Below are positions 22,104 through 33,798 of a stretch of DNA of 64,000 nucleotides, in pieces. The number at the start of each line of letters is the position of its first letter. Position 1 is the first letter of the stretch. Source of the DNA: Taudactylus pleione. Its lineage: Eukaryota; Chordata; Amphibia; Anura; Myobatrachidae. Made by a program: the position numbers and the translations under genes. The notes under the pieces are model-generated. The model ran no database searches, was not told the DNA's origin, and saw only the letters and a list, made by a program, of their open reading frames with translations. The DNA is taken from assembly GCA_031769625.1 (NCBI GenBank), contig JAUIMM010000113.1:10613001-10677000 (forward strand). The letters run 5' to 3'.

Positions 22104-22736
22104 AGCCAGTTTGTGCAGGGACAGATAAATTGCCAGCTTGTTTTGTGGGGGCCCAAACGAACCAATCATTTCAGCCACAGTTGTGTGGCAGACCCTGGCG
22201 CTGAAATGATTGGTTTGTTAAAGTGTGCATGTCCTGTTTATACAACATAAGGGTGGGTGGGAGGGCCCAAGGACAATTCCATCTTGCACCTCTTTTTTTT
22301 CTTTGCATTATGTACAGTTTGGGGCCTAGTTTTTCAATGCCATCCTGTCTGCCACTGCAGTTTCACGCCTAGATGGGTCACGTGTTTGTGCCGCCCACTT
22401 GTGTCGCTTAGCATAGTCATCCAGCTACCTCGGTGCAACCTTTTGGACATAAAAACACTATTGTGAGGTGTGAGGTATTCAGAATAGACTGGAAATGAGT
22501 GGAAATTAAGGTTATTGAGGTTAATAATAGCATAGGAGCAGAAAAACCTACAAATTCTGTGATTTTAGCTGTTTTTATGCTTTTTTTCAAAAAAATACAG
22601 ATCCAAAACACAAAACCCAGAACCCAAAACACGCAAGGGTGGTTTTGGCAAAACCAATCCAGATCCAAAACACGAAGAAAGATCCAGATCCAAAACCAAA
22701 ACACAAAACACGAAAAGTGGCCGGTGCACACCCCTA

Positions 22737-22778
<42 letters not shown>
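22737..22778. repeat. TA microsatellite
   Basis: It starts with the right target duplication of element 2 (gtacatat) and continues as pure TA up to the next element end at 22779. Confidence 0.9.
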
Positions 22779-22781
<3 letters not shown>

Positions 22782-25446
22782 CGATGAGCGGGTTCGGTTC
22801 CCTGAGAACCTAACCCACCCGAACTTCGGGGATCCGGGGCGATCCGAGCCCAAGCTCGGATCTCCCTGTCTGCCCCGGATCCCTCTCCGAGGCAAAACCT
22901 CGAGATCTGCTGTCGGATCTCGAGGTTTTGCCTCGAGCGGTCATTTAAAAAAAAATGCCTTTGCCTTTAATGGGCAAAGTGCTGATTGGCTGACAGAGCC
23001 GTCTGTCATGGCTCTCAGCCAATCAGCATTATGGTGCTCATTTGCATGTAGCACGGACTCGTGAGATCCGTGCTACATGCATCTGTGTGACTGACAGTGA
23101 CACAGAGCACAGATGGGTCAGTGAGACCCGTCTGTGCTGCTGTTTATTTCAATGACACAGATGCACGCATGGACCAGGAGATCCATGCTACTTGCATCTG
23201 TGTCATTGACACAGAGCACTGACGGGTCCGTGATACCCGTCTGTGCTGCTGTGGTAAAAAAAAAAAAAAAACCTGTATAAAAAAAGAAAAAAATGGCGTG
23301 CCCCCCCCAAAAAAAAAGTGCAACCAGCCCCGGGCATTAGTGACCCAGTGCTGGGTGTGCTTAAATACAGGGGACAAACGACGTAGGGGTCCCCTGTACT
23401 TAAGCACAACCAGCACCGGGCTAGTCAGAACCAGCGCTGGTTGCCAAAATACGGGGGACAAACGACATAGGGGTCCCCCGTATTCTGCGCAACCAGCTCT
23501 GGGCTCTGATCCGGTCCTGGTTCTGGAAATACAGGGGAAAAAAATTAGTAGGGTTCCCCAGTATGTTCCAGAACCAGCACTGGACTTTTTCTAGCGGGGG
23601 GCTGATGCCACAGCCAGGGGAGCCCTTTCACCGGGCCCCCCAGCCGCAGCATCAGCCTTGACCGCTAATCAGCCCAGGCCGGGGATCCCTGGAGAGCTGG
23701 GGACCCCCCCAATAAAGGGGTCACCCTCTCCAGGGCACCCCAGGCCCAGGCTGATAGCCCGGGGCTATCCCCGCAACCCCAGCCGCAGGGTAAACTTTAA
23801 TAACCTTGCGGCTCCCACCATTGACTACAATGGAGGGAGCCGTTCATTGGCTGAGAGACGGGAGATGACCTCCCTCAGCCAATGAACGCTTAGCAGCGGG
23901 GTTTCCATGGTGATTCCCCGCCGCTAAGCTCTCATTCGGGAAGTACCGTTCTATAGAACGGTACTAAGTTCGTGGATCGCGTTTTCGTTTTTTTTTTTGC
24001 CAAGTCCAGGGATGCCTACTTTGGAACGAAGAGGACAGAACCTCGCATAGGAGATGGTGAGTATGTTTTTTTTCACAGGTCCCCTATGTATACTTTACCG
24101 GACAAGTGGACCGATGCTACAGGTTACATAGGTGAGTATGTGTACATGTGTGTGTGTGTGTATGTATGTTTAATAAACTTATACTGTCACGGTGTGTGTG
24201 TCCTGTGTTTTTTTTAAACATTTTTTTACAGGTGAACTACAGGTGCTAGTGGGTCCTTAATGCCCTGCATGCTGGTACGTGTGGTTCTCCAAGTACCAGC
24301 ATGTGGGGTAGGCTAGCTGGGACTTGCAGTTCTACTTGTAAAGACAATGTTTGATATTCTTTATTTACACCACACCACACAATCAACCCGCCACCCACCG
24401 CCACCAGGGGTGGCGGGGATAGCCCCGGGCTATCAGCCTAGGCCTGGGGTGCCCTGGAGAGGGTGACCCCTTTATTGGGGGGGGTCCCCAGCTCTCCAGG
24501 GATCCCCGGCCTGGGCTGACTAGCGGTCAGGGCTGATGCTGCGGCTGGGGGGCCCGGTGAAAGGGCTCCCCTGGCTGTGGCATCAGCCCCCCGCTAGAAA
24601 AAGTCCAGTGCTGGTTCTGGAACATACAGGGGAACCCTACAAATTTTTTTCCCCTGTATTTCCAGAACCAGGACCGGATCAGAGCCCAGAGCTGGTTGCG
24701 CAGAATACGGGGGACCCCTACATCGTTTGTCCCCCGTATTTTGGCAACCAGCGCTGGTTCTGACTAGCCCGGTGCTGGTTGTGCTTAAGTACAGGGGACC
24801 CCTACGTCGTTTGTCCCCTGTATTTAAGCACACCCAGCACTGGGTTACTAATGCCCGGGGCTGGTTGCTCTTTTTTGGGGGGGTGCACGCCATTTTTTTC
24901 TTTTTTTACACAGGTTTTTTTTTTTTTTTTTACCACAGCAGCACAGACGGGTCTCACGGACCTGTCATTGCTCTGTGCCAATCACACAGATGCATGTAGC
25001 ACGGATCTCCCGGGTTCGTGCTACATGCAAATGGGCACCATAACGCTGATTGGCTTCCTGTCTGCCACTGCAGTGCCACTCCTAGATGGGCCACGTGTTT
25101 GTGCCGCCCACTTGTGTCGCTTAGCATAGTCATCCAGCTACCTCGGTGCAACCTTTTGGCCTAAAAACAATATTGTGAGGTGTGAGGTGTTCAGAATAGA
25201 GTGGAAATGAGTGGAAATTAATGTTATTGGGGTTATTAATAGCGTAGGAAAAATAAGGCCCATTTTATGTGATTTTAGCGTTTTTTTTTATTTTTTAAGA
25301 AAAAATCCAGATCCAAAACACAAAACCCAGAACCCAAAACACGGAAGGGTGGTTTTGGCAAAACCAATCCAGATCCAAAACACGAAGAAAGATCCAGATC
25401 CAAAACCAAAACACAAAACACGAAAAGTGGCCGGTGCACACCCCTA
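22779..25446. mobile_element. Composite foldback element with mismatched hAT ends
   Basis: The left end is TAGCGATGAGCGGGTTCGG, a variant of the hAT end TAGGGGTGAGCGGG. Long inverted arms follow (about 22,990-23,780 against 24,410-25,052) around a ~630-bp centre. At about 25,053 the sequence switches to the ordinary right end of the hAT family (ctgtctgccactgcagtgcc to gtgcacacccctA). The arms consist of nested smaller palindromes. These include three ~75-bp units that each read 'accagc', 'aatacagggga', 'cgtaggggtccc', then back to 'ctggt', and a perfect 20-bp palindrome taccgttctatagaacggta (23,944-23,963). There is no coding frame of note. A TA tract on each side prevents a clear target duplication. 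It is probably a non-autonomous element formed by recombination between two related elements. Confidence 0.65.
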
Positions 25447-26093
25447 ATATATATATATTAGGGGTGTGCACCGGCCACTTTTCGTGTTTTGTGTTTTGGT
25501 TTTGGATCTGGATCTTTCTTCGTGTTTTGGATCTGGATTGGTTTTGCCAAAACCACCCTTCCGTGTTTTGGGTTCTGGGTTTTGTGTTTTGGATCTGTAT
25601 TTTTTTTTAAAAAAGCATAAAAACAGCTAAAATCACAGAATTTGTAGGTTTTTCTGCTCCTATGCTATTATTAACCTCAATAACCTTAATTTCCACTCAT
25701 TTCCAGTCTATTCTGAACACCTCACACCTCACAATAGTGTTTTTATGTCCAAAACGTTGCACCGAGGTAGCTGGATGACTATGCTAAGCGACACGAGTGG
25801 GCGGCACAAACACGTGACCCATCTAGGCGTGAAACTGCAGTGGCAGACAGGATGGCAGTTTGAAAAACTAGGCCCCAAACTGTACATAATGCAAAGAAAA
25901 AAAAGAGGTGCAAGATGGAATTGTCCTTGGGCCCTCCCACCCACCCTTATGTTGTATAAACAGGACATGCACACTTTAACAAACCAATCATTTCAGCGCC
26001 AGGGTCTGCCACACAACTGTGGCTGAAATGATTGGTTCGTTTGGGCCCCCACAAAACAAGCTGGCAATTAATGTGTCCCTGCACAAACTGGCT

Positions 26094-29000
26094 CTATGGA
26101 GGCAAGATGTCATCCTCATCCTCCTCATCCACCGATTCCTCACCCTCTTCAGTGTGTACATCCTCATCCTCACAAAGTATTAACTCGTCCCCACTTGAAT
26201 CCACCACCACAGGTCCCTCTGTACCTTCTGGAGGCTGGTCTCCCTGGAAGAGCTGATAATTCATTTTGATGAACATCATCTTCTCCACATTCTGTGGAAG
26301 CAACCTCCTACGCCTTTCGCTGACAAGGTTCCCGGCTGCACTAAACACTCTTTCGGAGTACACACTGGAGGGGGGGCAACTCAGGTAAAATAGAGCCAGT
26401 TTGTACAGGGGCCTCCAAATTGCCTCTTTTTCCTGCCAGTACAGGTATGGACTGTCTGCCATGCCTACTTGGATGCTGTCACCGATGTAATCCTCCACCA
26501 TTCTGTCAATGGTGACAGTATCATATGCAGTGACAGTAGACATGTCAGAAATTGTTGCCAGGTCCTTCAGTCCGGACCAGATGTCCAAACTTGGTCCTGC
26601 CTGTCCTGCATCACCGCCAGCGGGTTGCTTAGGATACCTAAGTTTTTTCCTGGCAGCCCCAGTTGCAGGAGAAAATGAAGAAGGAGCTGTTGACGTGTCA
26701 CGTTCCGCTTCAGCTGACAGTGTGTTCACCAGCAGGTCTTTGCACCTCTGCAGGCTTGTGTCGGCCGGAAAGAGAGACACCACATAGGCTTTAAACCTAG
26801 GATCGAGCACGGTGGCCAAAATGTAGTGGTCTGATTTCAACAGATTGACCACCCTGGAATCCTGGCAAAGCGAATGAAGGGCTTCATCCACAAGTCCCAC
26901 ATGCCGAGCGGAATCGCTCCGTCTTAGCTCCTCCTTCACTTTCTCCAGCTGCTTCTGCAAAAGCCTGATGAGGGGAATGACCTGACTCAAGCTGGCAGTG
27001 TCTGAACTGACTTCACGTGTGGCAAGTTCGAAGGGCTGGAGAACCTTGCACAACACGGAAATCATTCTCCACTGCGCTTGAGTCAGGTGCATACCCCCTC
27101 CTTTGCCTATGTCATAGGTGGATGTATAGGCTTGTATGGCCTTTTGCTGCTCCTCCATCCTCTGAAGCATATAGAGGGTTGAGTTCCACCGTGTCACAAC
27201 CTCTTGCTTCAGGTGATGGCGGGGCAGGTTCAAGAGTGTTTGCTGGCGCTCCAGTCTTCGGCACGCAGTCGCTGAATGGCGAAAGTGGCCAGAAATTTTT
27301 CGGGCCACCCAAAGCGTCTCCTGCACGCCCCTGTCGCTTTTCAGAAAATTCTGCACCACCAAGTTTATTGTGTGAGCAAAACATGGGACGTGCTGGAATT
27401 TGCCCAGATGTAATGCCCGCACAATATTGGTGGCGTTGTCAGATATCACAAATCCCCAGGAGAGTCTAAGTGGGGTAAGCCACTGGGCGATGATTTCCCT
27501 CAGTTTCTCTAAGAGGTTGTCGGCGGTGTGCCTCTTACTGAAACCGGTGATACACAGCGTAGCCTGCCTTGTAACGAGCTGGCGTTTCTGAGATGCTGCT
27601 ACTGGTGACGCTGCTGCTGTTGCTGCGTAAGGTGATACATCTACCCAGTGGGCTGTCACAGTCATATAGTCCTTAGTCTGCCCTGTTCCACTTGTCCACA
27701 TGTCCGTGGTTAAGTGGACATTGTGTACAACGGCATTTTTCAGGACACTGAGGACACTTTTTCTGACGTTTCTGTACAGTCTCGGTATCGCCTGCCTAGT
27801 GAAGTGGAATCTAGACGGTATTTGGAACCGGGGACACACTACCTCCATCAATTGTCTAAATCCCACTGCACTAATGGCGGATACCGGACGCACGTCTAAC
27901 ACCAACATAGCAGTCAAGGCCTCAGTTATACGTTTTGCTTCAGGATGACTGCTGTCGTACTTCATCCTCCTCGCTAAGGACTGTTGGAGGGTCAATTGTT
28001 TAGTAAAAGTAGTGGTGTTCCTACTTCCTCTCTGGGATGATGAACGACTCCCAGCAGCAGCAACAGCAGCAGCGGCAGCAGTAGGCGTAGCAATGCAGGA
28101 TCCTCCAGAGGAATCCCGGATAGGAGAGTCAGTCATGCCAGTGACATGGCCTGCAGGACTACTTCCGATCCTGACTAAGGAGGAAATTGACGAGGAGGGA
28201 GTTGACGGTGTGGTTTGCAGGCGCTTGGATACAACAGGACAACGGGATTTAGGTGTCCCTGGACTGCTTACGGTCTTAGCCAAAGTTTCTGAACTTGACA
28301 GTAACTTTTTATGAACGCGCTGCAGGTGCCGTATAAGGGAGGATGTTCCTAGGTGGTTGACGTCCCTACCCCTACTTATTTCACCTTTACATATGGTACA
28401 TATGGCAAGACAGTTGTTGTCCGGATTTGGATAGAAATATTGCCAGACCAAAGAGGTGGAATGTTTGGTCTTCTGCCCAGGCATGACCGTGATGGGCTTT
28501 TTCATCCCACGGACAACAACTGTCTCCCCCGGAGCCTGATTTAAACAAACCACATCACCATCAGAATCCTCCTCGCCAACTTCCTCCTCAGCGCCAGCTA
28601 CACCAGTATCCTCATCCTGTTGTACTTCAACAGTGACATCTTCAATTTGCATATCAGCAAGTGGACTGTGGGTGCTCCTTTCAGCACTTGCAGGGGGCAT
28701 GCAAATGGTGGAAAGAGCCACCTCTTCCCGTCCAGTGCTGGGAAGGTCAGGCATCGCAACCACCACCACACTTGGACTCTCCTTGGGGATTTGTGATATC
28801 TTCTTAGAAAGCACAGTTCTTCGCTGTGCTTTTGCCAGCTTAACTCTTTTGATTTTTTTAGTGGGAGGAGGGCTTCCATCGTCATGTGAAGCTGAACCAC
28901 TAGTCATGAACATACTAGGGATCGACCTTAGCCGTTCCTTGCCACTCCGTGTCGTAAATGGCATATTGGCAAGTTTACGTTTCTCTTCAGCTGATTTAAA

Positions 29001-29207
29001 TGTCTTTTTCAAGGTCATTTTCCTGAACTTTGCCACTTGGGATTGTATGTGCCCTCTACTATGACATTGGGCATCGGCCTTGGCAGACGACGTTGATGGC
29101 ATGTTATCGTCTATGTCATGACTAGTGGCAGCAGCTTCAGCACTAGGAGGAAGTGGTTCTTGATCTTTCTCTATTTTATTTTTATCGGAGAAAGTTTGGT
29201 CCTCCAT
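26094..29207 (-). CDS. Intact BED-finger hAT transposase, 1,037 aa
   Basis: It is a cut-and-paste DNA transposase of the hAT superfamily, close in organisation to vertebrate ZBED proteins. The N-terminal ~240 residues are low-complexity with basic (K-K-I-K-R-V-K) and acidic stretches. The BED zinc finger spans about 249-300 with ligands C270, C273, H294 and H299. A Ser/Thr/Ala-rich linker follows. The RNase-H-like core has D502 in T-T-D-M-W, D590 in S-D-N-A-T-N, C609-F-A-H612 and R673-W674. The C-terminal dimerisation block holds S-E952-R-V-F-S-A-A-G, where E952 is the likely third catalytic residue. The tail after about 1,005 is strongly acidic. It would act in the nucleus, binding element ends. 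The ATG lies about 25 bp after the last repeat remnant, with an in-frame TAA just before it. No frameshift or stop was found, so it may be functional. It could in principle be a domesticated gene, but intact ends argue for a live transposon. Confidence 0.93.
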   Translation of the reverse strand: MEDQTFSDKNKIEKDQEPLPPSAEAAATSHDIDDNMPSTSSAKADAQCHSRGHIQSQVAKFRKMTLKKTFKSAEEKRKLANMPFTTRSGKERLRSIPSMFMTSGSASHDDGSPPPTKKIKRVKLAKAQRRTVLSKKISQIPKESPSVVVVAMPDLPSTGREEVALSTICMPPASAERSTHSPLADMQIEDVTVEVQQDEDTGVAGAEEEVGEEDSDGDVVCLNQAPGETVVVRGMKKPITVMPGQKTKHSTSLVWQYFYPNPDNNCLAICTICKGEISRGRDVNHLGTSSLIRHLQRVHKKLLSSSETLAKTVSSPGTPKSRCPVVSKRLQTTPSTPSSSISSLVRIGSSPAGHVTGMTDSPIRDSSGGSCIATPTAAAAAVAAAGSRSSSQRGSRNTTTFTKQLTLQQSLARRMKYDSSHPEAKRITEALTAMLVLDVRPVSAISAVGFRQLMEVVCPRFQIPSRFHFTRQAIPRLYRNVRKSVLSVLKNAVVHNVHLTTDMWTSGTGQTKDYMTVTAHWVDVSPYAATAAASPVAASQKRQLVTRQATLCITGFSKRHTADNLLEKLREIIAQWLTPLRLSWGFVISDNATNIVRALHLGKFQHVPCFAHTINLVVQNFLKSDRGVQETLWVARKISGHFRHSATACRRLERQQTLLNLPRHHLKQEVVTRWNSTLYMLQRMEEQQKAIQAYTSTYDIGKGGGMHLTQAQWRMISVLCKVLQPFELATREVSSDTASLSQVIPLIRLLQKQLEKVKEELRRSDSARHVGLVDEALHSLCQDSRVVNLLKSDHYILATVLDPRFKAYVVSLFPADTSLQRCKDLLVNTLSAEAERDTSTAPSSFSPATGAARKKLRYPKQPAGGDAGQAGPSLDIWSGLKDLATISDMSTVTAYDTVTIDRMVEDYIGDSIQVGMADSPYLYWQEKEAIWRPLYKLALFYLSCPPSSVYSERVFSAAGNLVSERRRRLLPQNVEKMMFIKMNYQLFQGDQPPEGTEGPVVVDSSGDELILCEDEDVHTEEGEESVDEEDEDDILPP

Positions 29208-29232
29208 TTATGTTATATCGATTTGATATATA

Positions 29233-32200
29233 CGTGCGGCTAAACACAGAAAATAATTTTTTTTTTGGTTTGGACTGGAGTGTACTTTGTGGGTTACAGC
29301 ACCCTTTAACGGTCAAGCCAGCCGGCCCTTTACTTATGACACAGGCGCACTCTTGGCACTACTTTGTTGATGCACGTGCGGCTACTGCGCACACAATTCA
29401 CAAACACAGAAAATAATTTTTTTTTGGTTTGGCCTGGAGTGTACTTTCGGGGGTTACAGCACCCTTTAACGGTCAAGCCAGCCGGCCCTTTACTTATGAC
29501 ACAGGCGCACGCTTGGCACTACTTTGTTGATGCACGTGCGGCTACTGCGCACACAATTCACAAACACAGAAAATAATTTTTTTTTTGGTTTGGACTGGAG
29601 TGTACTTGGGGGTTACAGCACCCTTTAACGGTCAAGCCAGCCGGCCCTTTACTTATGACACAGGCGCACGCTTGGCACTACTTTGTTGATGCACGTGCGA
29701 CTACTGCGCACACAATTCACAAACACAGAAAATAATATTTTTTTTGGTTTGGACTGGAGTGTACTTTCGGGGGTTACAGCACCCTTAACGGTCAAGCCAG
29801 CCGGCCCTTTACTTATGACACAGGCGCACGCTTGGCACTACTTTGTTGATGCACGTGCGGCTACTGCGCACACAATTCACAAACACAGAAAATAATTTTT
29901 TTTTGGTTTGGACTGGAGTGTACTTTCGGGGGTTACAGCACCCTTAACGGTCAAGCCAGCCGGCCCTTTACTTATGACACAGGCGCACGCTTGGCACTAC
30001 TTTGTTGATGCACGTGTGGCTACTGCGCACACAATTCACAAACACAGAAAATAATTTTTTTTTTGGTTTGGACTGGAGTGTACTTTCGGGGGTTACAGCA
30101 CCCTTAACGGTCAAGCCAGCCGGCCCTTTACTTATGACACAGGCGCACTCTTGGCACTACTTTGTTGATGCACGTGCGGCTACTGCGCACACAATTCACA
30201 AACACAGAAAATAATTTTTTTTTGGTTAGGACTGGAGTGTACTTTCGGGGGTTACAGCACCCTTTAACGGTCAAGCCAGCCGGCCCTTTACTTATGACAC
30301 AGGCGCACGCTTGGCACTACTTTGTTGATGCACGTGCGGCTACTGCGCACACAATTCACAAACACAGAAAATAATTTTTTTTTTGGTTTGGACTGGAGTG
30401 TACTTTCGGGGGTTACAGCACCCTTAACGGTCAAGCCAGCCGGCCCTTTACTTATGACACAGGCGCACGCTTGGCACTACTTTGTTGATGCACGTGCGGC
30501 TACTGCGCACACAATTCACAAACACAGAAAATAATTTTTTTTTTGGTTTGGACTGGAGTGTACTTGGGGGTTACAGCACCCTTTAACGGTCAAGCCAGCC
30601 GGCCCTTTACTTATGACACAGGCGCACGCTTGGCACTACTTTGTTGATGCACGTGCGACTACTGCGCACACAATTCACAAACACATAAAATAATATTTTT
30701 TTTGGTTTGGACTGGAGTGTACTTTCGGGGGTTACAGCACCCTTAACGGTCAAGCCAGCCGGCCCTTTACTTATGACACAGGCGCACGCTTGGCACTACT
30801 TTGTTGATGCACGTGCGGCTACTGCGCACACAATTCACAAACACAGAAAATAATTTTTTTTTGGTTTGGACTGGAGTGTACTTTCGGGGGTTACAGCACC
30901 CTTAACGGTCAAGCCAGCCGGCCCTTTACTTATGACACAGGCGCACGCTTGGCACTACTTTGTTGATGCACGTGCGGCTACTGCGCACACAATTCACAAA
31001 CACAGAAAATAATTTTTTTTTTGGTTTGGACTGGAGTGTACTTTCGGGGGTTACAGCACCCTTAACGGTCAAGCCAGCCGGCCCTTTACTTATGACACAG
31101 GCGCACTCTTGGCACTACTTTGTTGATGCACGTGCGGCTACTGCGCACACAATTCACAAACACAGAAAATAATTTTTTTTTGGTTAGGACTGGAGTGTAC
31201 TTTCGGGGGTTACAGCACCCTTTAACGGTCAAGCCAGCCGGCCCTTTACTTATGACACAGGCGCACGCTTGGCACTACTTTGTTGATGCACGTGCGGCTA
31301 CTGCGCACACAATTCACAAACACAGAAAATAATTTTTTTTTTGGTTTGGACTGGAGTGTACTTTCGGGGGTTACAGCACCCTTAACGGTCAAGCCAGCCG
31401 GCCCTTTACTTATGACACAGGCGCACGCTTGGCACTACTTTGTTGATGCACGTGCGGCTACTGCGCACACAATTCACAAACACAGAAAATAATTTTTTTT
31501 TTGGTTTGGACTGGAGTGTACTTGGGGGTTACAGCACCCTTTAACGGTCAAGCCAGCCGGCCCTTTACTTATGACACAGGCGCACGCTTGGCACTACTTT
31601 GTTGATGCACGTGCGACTACTGCGCACACAATTCACAAACACAGAAAATAATATTTTTTTTGGTTTGGACTGGAGTGTACTTTCGGGGGTTACAGCACCC
31701 TTAACGGTCAAGCCAGCCGGCCCTTTACTTATGACACAGGCGCACGCTTGGCACTACTTTGTTGATGCACGTGCGGCTACTGCGCACACAATTCACAAAC
31801 ACAGAAAATAATTTTTTTTTTGGTTTGGACTGGAGTGTACTTTCGGGGGTTACAGCACCCTTAACGGTCAAGCCAGCCGGCCCTTTACTTATGACACAGG
31901 CGCACGCTTGGCACTACTTTGTTGATGCACGTGCGACTACTGCGCACACAATTCACAAACACAGAAAATAATATTTTTTTTGGTTTGGACTGGAGTGTAC
32001 TTTCGGGGGTTACAGCACCCTTAACGGTCAAGCCAGCCGGCCCTTTACTTATGACACAGGCGCACGCTTGGCACTACTTTGTTGATGCACGTGCGGCTAC
32101 TGCGCACACAATTCACAAACACAGAAAATAATTTTTTTTTTGGTTTGGACTGGAGTGTACTTTCGGGGGTTACAGCACCCTTAACGGTCAAGCCAGCCGG

Positions 32201-32455
32201 CCCTTTACTTATGACACAGGCGCACGCTTGGCACTACTTTGTTGATGCACGTGCGGCTACTGCGCACACAATTCACAAACACAGAAAATAATTTTTTTTT
32301 TGGTTTGGACTGGAGTGTACTTTCGGGGGTTACAGCACCCTTAACGGTCAAGCCAGCCGGCCCTTTACTTATGACACAGGCGCACGCTTGGCACTACTTT
32401 GTTGATGCACGTGCGGCTACTGCGCACACAATTCACAAACACAGAAAATATATTA
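29233..32455 (-). repeat. Type 1 tandem array in element 3, ~20 units
   Basis: It has the same ~160-bp unit as in element 1, on the minus strand. Marker variants recur at a 958-bp spacing (six units). For instance the 'acttgggggttacagcac' variant appears near 29,607, 30,565 and 31,523, and the 'ttggttaggactgg' variant near 30,223 and 31,181. So the array grew by duplicating six-unit blocks. Confidence 0.95.
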
Positions 32456-32797
32456 TTTTTTTAGCACTTGGGGGGAGCACCCCTGATGGACAGAGCACCC
32501 CCTGGACAACACTACAGCACTCCTTTAGGACTGGGACACTGCACAGGACTTTGGAGTGGACACAGCCCCTATGGAGAACTGACTGCACAACACAGTCCAG
32601 CCAGCCCCTATGGACTTTGAAGTAGTGGACACAGCCCCTATTAACAACAGCAGCACAGCACAACACAGCCAGCCCCTATGGACTTTGAAGTAGTGGACAA
32701 CAGCAGCACTACACTACACTACACTACACAGCCCTAACTCCCACCCTCCCTCTTCACTGTCCACAGCCGAGTGAGAAAATGGCGCCGACGTGTGTAC

Positions 32798-32805
32798 CTT
32801 ATATA
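32798..32805 (-). promoter_or_regulatory. TATA box of hAT element 3
   Basis: TATATAAG lies on the minus strand with initiator-like sequence (tctcactcgg) about 30 bp downstream near 32,770-32,780. The layout is identical to that of element 1. The transposase ATG lies 3.6 kb further downstream across the repeat array, which suggests that the array is transcribed or spliced out. Confidence 0.55.
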
Positions 32806-32965
32806 GGATCCAAAACCCGCGAGACTCGGAAGGCGGGAAGATGACGTTTTGCCTCGATTTCAGATCCGAGTCAGGCGGGAAAAGTCGAGCCTGACTCGGA
32901 TCGGACTCGGATCGGGGGGGCTCGGGGGGGTTCGGATTTCAGAAATCCGAACCCGCTCACCCCTA

Positions 32966-33162
32966 ATATATATACATACACACATATAAATGTATGCATA
33001 TATAATATACACACATATATATATGTATACACACATATATACACACATATATATATGTGTATATATATGTATACACACATATATATATATATACACACAC
33101 ACATATATATATATGTGTGTGTATATATACATATATAAATGTGTATGTGTGTATATATATAT
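32966..33162. repeat. TA/CA microsatellite between hAT elements 3 and 4
   Basis: Interleaved TA, CA and ATGT tracts; both neighbouring elements are inserted in it with atatatat at their borders. Confidence 0.9.
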
Positions 33163-33798
33163 TAGGGGTGTGCACCGGCCACTTTTCGTGTTTTGTGTTT
33201 TGGTTTTGGATCTGGATCTTTCTTCGTGTTTTGGATCTGGATTGGTTTTGCCAAAACCACCCTTCCGTGTTTTGGGTTCTGGGTTTTGTGTTTTGGATCC
33301 GTATTTTTTTGAAAAAAAAGCATAAAAACAGCTAAAATCACAGAATTTGTGGGTTTTTCTGCTCCTATGGTATTATTAACCTCAATAACCTTAATTTCCA
33401 CTCATTTCCAGTCTATTCTGAATACCTCACACCTCACAATAGTGTTTTTATATCCAAAAGGTTGCACCGAGGTAGCTGGATGACTATGCTAAGAGATACG
33501 AGTGGGCGGCACAAGCACGTGGTCCATCTAGGAGTGACATTGCAGTGGCAGACAGGATGGCAGTTTGAAAAACTAGGCCCCAAACAGTACATTATTCAAA
33601 GAAAAAAAAGAGGTACAAGATGGAAATGTCCTTGGGCCCTCCTACCCACCCTTATGTTGTATAAACAGGACATGCACACTTTAACAAACCAAATATTTCA
33701 GCGCCAGGGTCTGCCACACGACTGTGGCTGAAATGATTGGTTCGTTTGGGCCCCCACAAAACAAGCTGGCAATTAATCTGTCCCTGCACAAACTGGCT

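Larger units (their letters stand above)
15577..22736 (+). mobile_element. hAT element 2, non-autonomous derivative with two satellite arrays
   Basis: This 7.16-kb element has the same ends as element 1 and a perfect 8-bp target duplication, GTACATAT (15569-15576 and 22737-22744). The left end, TATA region and type 1 array (16090-17892) are followed by a transposase 5' remnant (17912-18241), a long second array of ~137-bp repeats (18242-21713), a transposase 3' remnant (21714-22103) and the normal right end. It cannot make transposase: the BED finger and both catalytic Asp regions are gone. It would depend on an intact copy such as element 3. Confidence 0.9.
25459..32965 (-). mobile_element. 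hAT element 3, full length with intact transposase
   Basis: This 7.5-kb element on the minus strand has ends taggggtgtgcaccgg (25459) and cgctcacccctA (32965), flanked by atatatat on both sides. It has the same architecture as element 1: right-end motifs, hairpin, uninterrupted transposase (26094-29207), about twenty type 1 repeats (29233-32455), leader and TATA box (32798-32805), left end. All parts expected of an autonomous element are present. Only 12 bp of TA separates it from the composite element, which ends in the same sequence in the opposite direction. Confidence 0.92.
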
